From contig SZPH01000024.1 of assembly GCA_030263615.1 (NCBI GenBank), forward strand, positions 1-41,699: DNA of 41,699 nucleotides, given 5' to 3'. Source of the stretch: Villigracilis sp900696595. Its GTDB lineage: Bacteria; Chloroflexota; Anaerolineae; Anaerolineales; Villigracilaceae. The notes under the pieces were generated by a model. It saw only the letters and a program-made list of their open reading frames with translations, ran no database searches and had not been told where the DNA came from. Of the stretch, positions 24,563 through 32,898 are shown in pieces; the first letter of the stretch is position 1; each line of letters begins with the position of its first letter. Made by a program: the position numbers and the translations under genes.

Positions 24563-27040
24563 ATGAACCAGTCCCGACGATTTTCATTACAAAACCTGGC
24601 GGAAAAGTCGCCGCTGGCGCGGCTGAACCTGCGGGGAAAATTGACCGTAGGCAATATGGCGATCACGATCCTAGTCGTCCTGATCATGGGCGCTTACGTC
24701 TCCCTGCGCATCCAGGAGGGCAACCGCAAACTGATCCTGCGCGTGGAGGAAAATGCGCGCGCGCGCGCCGAAGAAGACTTCTTCAGAAAGAACGGCGAAC
24801 AGGCGAAAAATCTCGACGCGTTTTTCGAAAACATGCGCGGAAACACACTCATCGCCGCCGACTCGATCCAAACCATCCTGGAAGACCCCAAACTCGAGGG
24901 CGATTCATATTGGGACGCGACAACGACGCTGGGTCGCCTCCCGAACGGAAGTTGGGACAACCCAAACAACGAACCCTCCGCCATTTTCATACCGGCGGCG
25001 ATAGAACTTGGCGATCCTCTCGTCCGAAAATTGAATCTCCTGAAACACGCCGAACTTATCTTCCCCTCCATTTTGGAGGCGAACCCGGATATCGTCGCCA
25101 TTTACTTCGGGGGGGAACTCAAGGAAACCGTGTACTTCCCGAACATAAACCTGGCGGACATCGTCCCGCCGGATTTCGACGTAACGAGCCGCGGGTGGTA
25201 CGTCTCAGCCATTCCGGAAAACAACATTGATCTCACGGTCGTCTGGGCGGCGCCCTATGAAGACGCCGCGCAGAACGGGCTCGTCATCACAACCAGCGCC
25301 CCGGTGGTGGTCCCCGAAGCGGGCTTCCAGGGCGTCGTCGCCATGGATGTGCAGATCAACCGGGTGATCAGCCTGGTCGCAAACACGCCGGTCGGGGAAA
25401 CCGGCTACGCCTTCCTGGTGGACAACAACAACCGCCTGATCGCGCTGCCCGATAACGGGTTCAAAGATTTCGGGATCGGCGACGAAAGCGCCATGCTGAG
25501 CGAGATCATGGATCCTGCCGCGCTTCCATCGGCGACGCAGGAATTTCTCGATTTCATGGAGAAAATCTCCAGCGAAGATTCAGGCGCCTTCACAACCACC
25601 CTCAACGGAGACGAGAAGCGGATCGCGTTCAGCGAGATATCGCAGGTGGGCTACAAACTGGTATTCGTCGCGCCGTTGAAGGAGTTGACGCCGGGCAGGG
25701 AGATCGTTGCGGAACAAATTTCACGCGAGACGCGCTCCACAATCTATTTCAGCATCCTGCTGATCGCCGCTGTCTTCTTCGCGGCAAGCGCATTCTCCTT
25801 TGCCGTCAGCGCCCAGTTGACTTCCCCGCTCCAGACCTTGAGCAAAACCGCCCTGGAAATCAAGAAGGGAAACTTCGACGCAAAAGCGGACGTACATTCG
25901 GGCGATGAATTGGAATCTCTGGCTGTCGCCCTTAACAGCACGACCGACACGGTAAAAGCCCTGGTCGCCTCGCTGGAACAAAGGGTGCAGGAACGCACTG
26001 CCGACCTGGAGACGGAAATCCGGCGCGGCGAAAAGCGCGGCAAACAATACGAAGCGATTGCCAGAGTCGCCCGGGCGATCAGCGTTCAAACCAACCTGCG
26101 GGAACTGTTGCCGCAGGTTACGCAGGTGATCAGCGAGCAATTCGGGTTTTACCATGTGGGCATATTCCTGAACGACGCCCTCAACCAATATGCCGTGCTG
26201 GCCGCCGCCAACAGCGAAGGCGGAAGGCGCATGTTGGCGCGCAGACACCAACTTAAGATCGGAACGCAGGGCATCGTGGGCTACGCCATCGGAGCGAACA
26301 AACCTCGCATCGCCCTGAACGTCGGCGAAGACTCGGCGTATTTCAAACACTCCGACCTGCCCGATACCCGGTCGGAGATGACGCTGCCCCTGGTCGAAGC
26401 CGGGCAGGTCCTCGGCGCGCTCGACGTTCAAAGCACGGAAGCCGACGCATTTTCGAACGAAGACCTCGAGACCCTCGGCATCCTGGCGGAACTGGTCAGC
26501 ATCGCGATCCAAAACGCGAAACTATACGAGCAAATGGAACGGTCGCTCTCGGAAGCCGAGGCTGCTTCGCGCCGGAGCTTCCGCGAAAATTGGAATCGCC
26601 TTGCAGATGCCTACAAAATCACCGGTTACCGGTATACTGCCGGAAGCGTTGAACCGATTCCACCCTCCAAAGACGAAGACGGACACGCCGCGCAATCTTC
26701 CGACCGCAAGCAGGTCGCCGTCCCGATCGTCATGCGCGGGCTGGAGATCGGCGAACTGGCTGTGACCATCCCTCAGGATGAAAATATCAAAGCCGACCAA
26801 ATGGACATGATCCGCGCGGTGGCGGACCGGGTGGCGGTCATCGCCGAAAATGCGCGGCTGTTCGACGAAACCACCCGCCGCGCCGAACGCGAACGGCTTG
26901 TAACCGAAATCACCACAAAGATCCGCGGCAACAACGACCCGCAAGCCATGATCGAAACCGCCGTCCGCGAACTGCGCGAGGCGCTGAAAGTCTCGCGCGT
27001 GGACATCATCCCGCAGAAGAACAAATCGCCCGATCGCTGA
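24563..27040 (+). CDS. sensor 11: dCACHE, HAMP and GAF domains, no kinase domain
   Basis: 825 residues from the ATG at 24563 (GAGGG upstream). An in-frame ATG at 24524 would overlap sensor 10 without a better ribosome binding site. Helices at 26-48 and 392-416 enclose a dCACHE (50-390) showing R210-G-W212-Y213, PYED at 231-234 and D262. The Tyr five residues before the Arg is Phe here, so an amino-acid ligand is possible but less certain than for sensor 6. HAMP (418-470), a coiled coil with VQERT, GAF (493-650; GFYHVGIFLND, SDLPDTRSE, GALDVQS), shortened GAF (690-760) and the common tail (765-815) follow. It is the last sensor before the ParA-like gene. Confidence 0.86.
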   Translation: MNQSRRFSLQNLAEKSPLARLNLRGKLTVGNMAITILVVLIMGAYVSLRIQEGNRKLILRVEENARARAEEDFFRKNGEQAKNLDAFFENMRGNTLIAADSIQTILEDPKLEGDSYWDATTTLGRLPNGSWDNPNNEPSAIFIPAAIELGDPLVRKLNLLKHAELIFPSILEANPDIVAIYFGGELKETVYFPNINLADIVPPDFDVTSRGWYVSAIPENNIDLTVVWAAPYEDAAQNGLVITTSAPVVVPEAGFQGVVAMDVQINRVISLVANTPVGETGYAFLVDNNNRLIALPDNGFKDFGIGDESAMLSEIMDPAALPSATQEFLDFMEKISSEDSGAFTTTLNGDEKRIAFSEISQVGYKLVFVAPLKELTPGREIVAEQISRETRSTIYFSILLIAAVFFAASAFSFAVSAQLTSPLQTLSKTALEIKKGNFDAKADVHSGDELESLAVALNSTTDTVKALVASLEQRVQERTADLETEIRRGEKRGKQYEAIARVARAISVQTNLRELLPQVTQVISEQFGFYHVGIFLNDALNQYAVLAAANSEGGRRMLARRHQLKIGTQGIVGYAIGANKPRIALNVGEDSAYFKHSDLPDTRSEMTLPLVEAGQVLGALDVQSTEADAFSNEDLETLGILAELVSIAIQNAKLYEQMERSLSEAEAASRRSFRENWNRLADAYKITGYRYTAGSVEPIPPSKDEDGHAAQSSDRKQVAVPIVMRGLEIGELAVTIPQDENIKADQMDMIRAVADRVAVIAENARLFDETTRRAERERLVTEITTKIRGNNDPQAMIETAVRELREALKVSRVDIIPQKNKSPDR

Positions 27041-27075
27041 AACCCGTTGCAGGCACAAGGAATGTAGAGGTGTTT

Positions 27076-27864
27076 ATGCCAAAAACCATCGCTGTTTCCA
27101 ACGAAAAAGGCGGGGTCGCCAAAACCACCACCGCCCTCTCGCTGGGCGCCGCCCTGGCCGAATTGGGAAATCGCACGCTATTAATAGACCTCGACGCGCA
27201 GGCGAACCTCACGCTCGCCCTGGGCTTGGAACCGGGCGAAAGCGAGTTGACCTCAAGCAACATCATGCTGGACAATGAACCGCTCCTCAACGCGCGCCGC
27301 AAAACCGAGATCGAAAACCTCGATCTGATCCCATCCAGCTCGCGCATCGAAACATCGGAACAATTCCTGCCGGTTCGCACGAACTACACCACCATCCTCC
27401 AGCGCGCCATTCAATCGGCGCCCGCCATGCCTTACGAATACATCGTCATGGATTGCCCGCCCGCGCTTGGGGCCATCACCCGCAACGCGCTCGCCGCCGC
27501 AAACCTGTTGCTCATTCCCACCCAGGCCGAATACTTCTCCGCCTACGCGCTCCGCAACATGATGGGGCTCATCCGCCGCACGCGCGAAACGGACAACCCC
27601 AGCCTCTCTTATCGCATCCTCGTCACCATGCTGGATCGGCGCAACCGCACCCACCGCAACATCCATGAACAGCTGCGTTCCACCTTCGGCGCGGGCGTTT
27701 TCAACACCGTGATCGAACTGGACACAAAACTCAGGGAAAGCCCCATCGCCGGGCAGCCCATCACCCAGTACAAACCCGCCGCGCGCGGCTCGACCCAATA
27801 CCGCGTCCTCGCGCAGGAACTCATGGAATATGCCAAAGAAACAGAAAATCAGCAAACGCCTTGA
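27076..27864 (+). CDS. ParA/MinD/Soj-family ATPase, orphan
   Basis: 262 residues. A deviant Walker A (KGGVAKTT, residues 11-18) carries the signature lysine K11 and K16. An IDLDAQ switch follows, then Walker B in YIVMDCPPALG. This is the ParA/Soj fold: ATP-driven dimers that bind membrane or nucleoid and position cargo. No N-terminal DNA-binding extension and no parB are nearby, so plasmid or chromosome partition is unlikely. In chemosensory systems, ParA relatives (ParC, PpfA) position receptor arrays, and the place here, between eleven sensors and their probable kinase, suggests a similar role. ATG 27076 has AGAGG 5 bases upstream; GTG 27070 would add two residues. The end overlaps the kinase gene by 35 bp. 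Confidence 0.88.
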   Translation: MPKTIAVSNEKGGVAKTTTALSLGAALAELGNRTLLIDLDAQANLTLALGLEPGESELTSSNIMLDNEPLLNARRKTEIENLDLIPSSSRIETSEQFLPVRTNYTTILQRAIQSAPAMPYEYIVMDCPPALGAITRNALAAANLLLIPTQAEYFSAYALRNMMGLIRRTRETDNPSLSYRILVTMLDRRNRTHRNIHEQLRSTFGAGVFNTVIELDTKLRESPIAGQPITQYKPAARGSTQYRVLAQELMEYAKETENQQTP

Positions 27865-30800
27865 CGGTCTTTTCAAAGACGTCAAGCCCGAGGAAAACCC
27901 AGGGAAACGCGGATCAAAGCCCGGGGCGGGGAAAGACGCGCCTCCACCCCAGGCGGACGCAAGCCCCGCCTCATCTGTGACTGCGACTCCCGTCGGCGTT
28001 CCCAAGCCTGATCCAAGCCCAAAGCCTGCCTCACTTCCCGCGCCCACGCCGGCGAAGACCTCGCGCCGTCATACAGGCACGTTGCTCCCGTTGAGCGATC
28101 CGATTCCATCCGACTCGTCTCCCGGGTCGGCGTATTCGACCACCCTACAACTCGGCGAAGAAAATTGGGCGATCCTGCGCATGGTGGACGAAAACCAGGG
28201 GCGCACCTTCACGACGGACGAACAATTGCTGATCCGCCAGGTGACCGATCAACTCTCCCTTGCGCTGGAAAACGCGCAATTGTTCCAGGAAACCAAAAAA
28301 CGGGCGGAAGAAACCGCGGTCTTGAACGAACTGGGAAGGGCGCTGGCTTCGCGCCTGACCCTGGACCAGGTCGTATCGGAAGTCTACAGGGGCGTTCGCA
28401 GGCTCTTGAATGCGAAGAATTTCTACATTGCATTTTACGACCGCGAGAATAAAGAAATTCTCTTCCCGCAAAATGTGACTGAATCCGCGACGGACTTGAA
28501 TATCACCCGTATGCCGCTCGGACAAGGCATCACCGCGCACATGATCTCCACCGGGGAAAGCGTCCTCATCACAAACGGCACCGACGAATGGTCGAAGGAA
28601 AGGGGACTGATCCCCGCCGGGGAACCCGCGAAATCCTATCTTGGAACGCCGATCCTGGTGGGCAATGAAGCAATCGGCGCGCTGGCAGTCCAGGATTATC
28701 AGGAATACAACGTCTATACCCAGGACGATCTCGAACTTTTGCAGGCGTTCGCCAACCAGGCTTCGATCGCGATTCAAAACGCGAGGTTGTTCGAGGAAAT
28801 CTCCGAACGCCAGAAGGCGCAGGAACGCTCCGAAGCGAACCTGCGCACGCTGTTCAGCGCGATGGACGATGTCGTGCTGGTCATCAACAGCGACGGACGC
28901 TACGAACAAATAGCGCCGACCAACCCCTCCCTGCTTGTGCGCCCGCCCGATGAAATGCTGGGAAAGATCTTCCACGAATTCCTGCCGCAGGACATCGCCG
29001 ATAATTTCCTCGGCAAGGTGCGCGAAGCGTTATCTTCGGACGAAAAGATCGCATTCGAATACGAATTGAACATAGGCGGGCAACCGTTGTGGTTTCTCGC
29101 CAACCTGACCAAACTGGACAATACCCGCGTCTTCTGGATCGCAAGGGACATCACCGAGCGTAAAAAAGCAGAAGAAGCCATCCGCCGCAGGAACGAATAC
29201 CTGGCGGTCTCAGCCGAGATCGGCAAACTGGTCACTTCGATCCTCGACCTGAACACAATCTTTGCCCGCACGGTGAACCTGATTACCGAACGCTTCGATT
29301 TCTATCACGCCGCCATCTACATCGTGGAGGAGACCGGTTTCAAACTTGAACTGAAAGAAGCCACAGGCGAAGCCGGGGCGGAAATGAAGGAACAGGAGCA
29401 CAAACTCCGGCTGGATGAGCGCTCCATCGTCGGTTCGGTCGCCTCGACGGGAAGCCCGCTGGTGGCAAACAACGTCCTCGAACACCCCCTGTATGCGGCG
29501 TCGCCCCTGCTTTCCGATACGCGCGCCGAGGCGGCCATTCCGCTGCGCATTGGTCCCCGCATCATCGGCGTGATTGACATTCAGGCGCGGGAGATAAACG
29601 CCTTCAACGAAGACGAAATCTCCGTCCTGCAAACCCTCGCCGACCAGGTGGCGGTGGCGATTGACAACGCCCGTTCGTTCGAACTCTCACAACAGGCGGT
29701 CATGGAAATGCGCGAAGCGGACCGCCTGAAAAGCCAGTTCCTCGCCAACATGAGCCACGAACTGCGCACACCGTTGAACTCGATCATCGGTTTTTCGCGC
29801 GTGATCCTCAAAGGCATAGACGGACCCGTGACCGAGTTGATGCAACAAGACCTGACCGCCATCTATAATTCCGGTCAGCACCTTCTGGGTCTCATCAACG
29901 ACATCCTCGACCAGGCGAAGATCGAAGCCGGTAAGATGGAACTCGCCTTCGACGAGGTCAACGTGGGCGACCTGATTCACAGCGTGCTATCCACCATGAG
30001 CGGCATCGTCAAGGATAAACCGATCGAACTACGCCAGTTCGTCGCGCCGGAGACGCCCGCCGTCCGCGCCGACGCGATCCGCATCCGCCAGGTGATGATC
30101 AACCTGATCTCGAACGCGGTCAAGTTCACGGAGGAAGGCTCGATCACGGTCAACGTCGAACCCTACAGGCAAGACGGGCGGCGGCTCGTCCGCATTAGCG
30201 TCATCGACACGGGACCCGGCATCTCCCCCAGAGATCAGGAGAAACTCTTCCAAGCCTTCTCCCAGGTGGACGCCTCCCCGACGCGCAAGAGCGGCGGCAC
30301 GGGTTTGGGCTTGTCCATCTGCAAGCAGTTGATCAACATGCACGGCGGCGAGATATGGGTCGAAAGTGAAATCAACAAGGGGAGCGCCTTCCACTTCACT
30401 TTGCCGCTTTATCACAAGGAACTTGAGGCGGAGGTCGAGAGTCACAAGACGATTCTCACCATAGACGACGACCCGCAGGTGATCGGGTTGTATCAACGAT
30501 ATCTCCACCCGGAAGGTTTTCGCGTGGAGCCGCTCACCGACCCGGCGCGGGCGGTGGAGGCTGCCCGCAGAGTCAAGCCCTTCGCCATCACCCTCGATAT
30601 CATGATGCCCGGCACCGACGGCTGGACAGTGCTGGACGCCCTGAAATCGAACGCGGAGACGCGCAACATCCCGGTCATCATTTGCAGCATTGTCGAAGAT
30701 ATTGAAAAGGGGTTCCATCTCGGCGCGTCGGACTATCTCGTCAAACCCATTCTCGAAGAAGACCTGGTCAATTCGCTCGACCGTTTGAACGCCGACGGGT

Positions 30801-31192
30801 CCATCCGCGAAGTGCTGGTGATTGACGACAACCCGAACGACGTGCGCCTGATCGGAAAGATGCTGATTGACGACGGCAGGTACAAACCCATCCTCGCCGA
30901 AGGCGGGCAGAACGGCTGGGCGGCGCTCTCTTCCGGAAACCCGCCTCACGCCATCATTCTCGATCTGTTCATGCCCGAGATGGACGGCTTTCAGATTCTC
31001 GAACAGATGCAGGCGGATCGCAGGCTGCGCGACATCCCGACCATCGTCATCAGCGGCATGGACATCACGCCCGAACAGAAAAATCAATTAAAAGAGTTCG
31101 GTCAGCGCCTGTTGACCAAGGGCGCCTTCACAGAGAAGGAATTGCTCACCTCCCTTCAACGATCGCTGGAAAGACTTAAGGCTGGGAAATAA
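27830..31192 (+). CDS. soluble hybrid histidine kinase: half-GAF, GAF, PAS, GAF, HisKA, HATPase, REC, REC
   Basis: 1120 residues and the only kinase in the gene series. Residues 1-100 are basic, then Pro/Ser/Ala-rich. Residues 101-155 match only the C-terminal half of a GAF domain. Then GAF (164-325), PAS (337-450), GAF (457-620), HisKA with H643 in SHELRTPLN, HATPase with LISNAVKF, DTGPGI and GGTGLGLSI, REC1 (874-990, D923 in LDIMMPG) and REC2 (998-1115, D1045 in LDLFMPE). No membrane helix is visible, so it is cytosolic and must receive signals from other proteins or soluble ligands. The start lies inside the end of the ParA-like gene. It probably serves as the shared transmitter for the kinase-less sensors. 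Confidence 0.92.
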   Translation: MPKKQKISKRLDGLFKDVKPEENPGKRGSKPGAGKDAPPPQADASPASSVTATPVGVPKPDPSPKPASLPAPTPAKTSRRHTGTLLPLSDPIPSDSSPGSAYSTTLQLGEENWAILRMVDENQGRTFTTDEQLLIRQVTDQLSLALENAQLFQETKKRAEETAVLNELGRALASRLTLDQVVSEVYRGVRRLLNAKNFYIAFYDRENKEILFPQNVTESATDLNITRMPLGQGITAHMISTGESVLITNGTDEWSKERGLIPAGEPAKSYLGTPILVGNEAIGALAVQDYQEYNVYTQDDLELLQAFANQASIAIQNARLFEEISERQKAQERSEANLRTLFSAMDDVVLVINSDGRYEQIAPTNPSLLVRPPDEMLGKIFHEFLPQDIADNFLGKVREALSSDEKIAFEYELNIGGQPLWFLANLTKLDNTRVFWIARDITERKKAEEAIRRRNEYLAVSAEIGKLVTSILDLNTIFARTVNLITERFDFYHAAIYIVEETGFKLELKEATGEAGAEMKEQEHKLRLDERSIVGSVASTGSPLVANNVLEHPLYAASPLLSDTRAEAAIPLRIGPRIIGVIDIQAREINAFNEDEISVLQTLADQVAVAIDNARSFELSQQAVMEMREADRLKSQFLANMSHELRTPLNSIIGFSRVILKGIDGPVTELMQQDLTAIYNSGQHLLGLINDILDQAKIEAGKMELAFDEVNVGDLIHSVLSTMSGIVKDKPIELRQFVAPETPAVRADAIRIRQVMINLISNAVKFTEEGSITVNVEPYRQDGRRLVRISVIDTGPGISPRDQEKLFQAFSQVDASPTRKSGGTGLGLSICKQLINMHGGEIWVESEINKGSAFHFTLPLYHKELEAEVESHKTILTIDDDPQVIGLYQRYLHPEGFRVEPLTDPARAVEAARRVKPFAITLDIMMPGTDGWTVLDALKSNAETRNIPVIICSIVEDIEKGFHLGASDYLVKPILEEDLVNSLDRLNADGSIREVLVIDDNPNDVRLIGKMLIDDGRYKPILAEGGQNGWAALSSGNPPHAIILDLFMPEMDGFQILEQMQADRRLRDIPTIVISGMDITPEQKNQLKEFGQRLLTKGAFTEKELLTSLQRSLERLKAGK

Positions 31193-31204
31193 CCGAACCG
31201 TCAC

Positions 31205-31209
31205 AGGAG
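31205..31209 (+). promoter_or_regulatory. ribosome binding site supporting a TTG start
   Basis: AGGAG lies 7 nt before TTG 31217. It supports that codon, which gives a protein starting directly before the zinc-ribbon cysteines. Confidence 0.75.
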
Positions 31210-31216
31210 CTCCGTT

Positions 31217-32872
31217 TTGTCGTTCATCATCAAATGTCTGGATTGCGGGCATAACGCCCCCTACTTCCCCGCCGCCACCGCCTGCCCGAAATGCGGCAGC
31301 CAGTGGCGCGAAGCGGAGTATGACTACGAACTGCTTGCCAAAACCTTGCCGGAAAAGGTACTCTCAAGGGGATACGACCTTTGGCGGCGCAGAGAACTTT
31401 TACCCGTCCGCAACCCAAACCCAGGGCTTTCGCTGGGCGAGGGCTATACGCCGTTGATCCGCGCGGGTAATCTCGGTATGATGCTGGGATGCCCGAACAT
31501 TTTCATCAAGGACGAGCGCCAAGGACCGACGGCTTCGTTCAAGGACAGGCAAGCCGCGGTCACCATCGCCGCGTTGAAAGAAGCGGGCATCACCGAAATG
31601 GTGGCGGCTTCGACCGGCAATGTCGCCATCTCATATTCCGCGTACGCCTCGCGGGCGGGGATGAAACTCTGGGCATTCGTCACCAGCCTCGTTCCGTCGG
31701 TCAAGATGCGCGAGATCGCCCTGTACGGCAGCCAGGTCATCAAGATCACCGGGTCCTACGATCAATGCAAACAGGTCGCCGCCGAATTCGCCCGCCAGCG
31801 CAACCTCTACCTCGATATGGGCGCGCGCACGATCACATCCATCGAAGCGATGAAGACCATCGCCTTCGAGATCGCAGACCAACTCAGCATGGCGCTTGGA
31901 GCGGCGGAGAACGCGCCTCTGCGCGCGCCGGACTGGTATGTGCAAGCCGTCAGCGGCGGAATGGGTCCGCTGGGGGTCTATAAGGGGTTTCGTGAAATGC
32001 GGCAAATGGGCTGGGTGGAACGCATCCCCGCCTTTGCGCCGATTCAGGCGGACGGTTGCGCCCCCATGGTACACAGTTGGAAAAAAGGGCTGGCCAAAGC
32101 AGAGCCCGTCGCATCGCCGAAGACGCGCATCGAAACGCTCGCCACCGGCGACCCGGGACGCGCCTATGAATTCCTGCGCGCGCATGTAGATTCGACCGGC
32201 GGCGCCTTCGAAAGCGTGACCGACGAAGAAGCCTTTCGCGCCATGCACGTCCTTGCCAAAATGGAGGGGATCTCCGCCGAACCCGCCGCCGGCGCCGCCT
32301 TTGCCGGATTGTTCAAACTGATTCGCGCAGGAATCATCAAACCCAGCGACACTGTGGTGATCAATTGCACAGGACATACCATGCCCGCCGAACAGGCGAT
32401 CTTGGGCGAGAATTGGTCGCGCGATGTCAAGTTCCCGTCGCTGACCCAGGCGCCGCAGGAGGAGGGTCTGCTCTCCGCGCTGACCCAGGTGGCGCCGGAG
32501 CGATTCCCGAAGATCGTCATCGTGGAGGATACGCTCGAAGCGCGGCGGCTGATCCGGCGCATTTTGCAGTCGCAGGGCAATTTCACGATCCTCGAGGCGG
32601 AAAACGGACGCGCCGGGCTGGACCTGGTCAAACGCGAACTGCCCGATCTGATCATCCTCGATTTGATGATGCCCGAGATGGACGGATTTTCGGTGATCGA
32701 GGCGTTGCGCGCCATCCCCGAGACGGCGACCATCCCGATCATCGTCGCCACGGCAAAAGAACTGACTCCGGACGAAAAGAACCGGCTGGGCGGCCATATC
32801 CAGGCGCTCCTGCAAAAGGGCGACTTTCTCAACGATGAGTTTCTCGAAGAGGTGCGCTCGCTCCTCAAGTAA
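31217..32872 (+). CDS. threonine synthase-like PLP enzyme fused to a C-terminal receiver domain
   Basis: 551 residues starting at a TTG. The N-terminus is a zinc ribbon (C7, C10, C23, C26), as in many class II threonine synthases. A fold-type II PLP domain follows (to about 415), with K109 in PTASFKDRQ as the Schiff-base lysine, a STGNVAIS phosphate loop and a late NCTGHTMPAE segment. A linker (415-430) leads to a complete receiver (about 432-551) with E437-D438 and phosphoacceptor D482 in LDLMMPEMDGF. Threonine synthase converts O-phosphohomoserine to threonine; whether this paralog keeps that reaction is unknown. The fusion suggests phosphorylation-controlled PLP chemistry, or a receiver borrowing the enzyme fold as a ligand sensor. 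It lies 24 bp after the hybrid kinase. Confidence 0.88.
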   Translation: MSFIIKCLDCGHNAPYFPAATACPKCGSQWREAEYDYELLAKTLPEKVLSRGYDLWRRRELLPVRNPNPGLSLGEGYTPLIRAGNLGMMLGCPNIFIKDERQGPTASFKDRQAAVTIAALKEAGITEMVAASTGNVAISYSAYASRAGMKLWAFVTSLVPSVKMREIALYGSQVIKITGSYDQCKQVAAEFARQRNLYLDMGARTITSIEAMKTIAFEIADQLSMALGAAENAPLRAPDWYVQAVSGGMGPLGVYKGFREMRQMGWVERIPAFAPIQADGCAPMVHSWKKGLAKAEPVASPKTRIETLATGDPGRAYEFLRAHVDSTGGAFESVTDEEAFRAMHVLAKMEGISAEPAAGAAFAGLFKLIRAGIIKPSDTVVINCTGHTMPAEQAILGENWSRDVKFPSLTQAPQEEGLLSALTQVAPERFPKIVIVEDTLEARRLIRRILQSQGNFTILEAENGRAGLDLVKRELPDLIILDLMMPEMDGFSVIEALRAIPETATIPIIVATAKELTPDEKNRLGGHIQALLQKGDFLNDEFLEEVRSLLK

Positions 32873-32884
32873 CCCGCAACGAAC

Positions 32885-32889
32885 AAAGG
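32885..32889 (+). promoter_or_regulatory. ribosome binding site that decides a TTG start
   Basis: AAAGG sits 9 nt before TTG 32899 but directly against the upstream TTG 32890, leaving no spacer. The later TTG is therefore the better start. Confidence 0.6.
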
Positions 32890-32898
32890 TTGGCGCGA

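Noticed and set aside
2388..27040. Sensors annotated as histidine kinases
   Set aside because: I looked for H, N, G1 and G2 boxes in each; none of the eleven has them, so GAF proteins of unknown output is the accurate label.
2388..27040. Repeated DNA across the sensors as mobile or CRISPR repeats
   Set aside because: The repeats are in-frame protein motifs shared by paralogous GAF domains, irregularly spaced by gene length.
27076..27864. Chromosome or plasmid partition locus
   Set aside because: No parB gene or parS-like repeats are visible, and the gene is embedded in a sensory operon.
30029..31087. 352-codon minus-strand open frame under the hybrid kinase receivers
   Set aside because: The opposite strand encodes intact HATPase and receiver motifs; this frame is a shadow.
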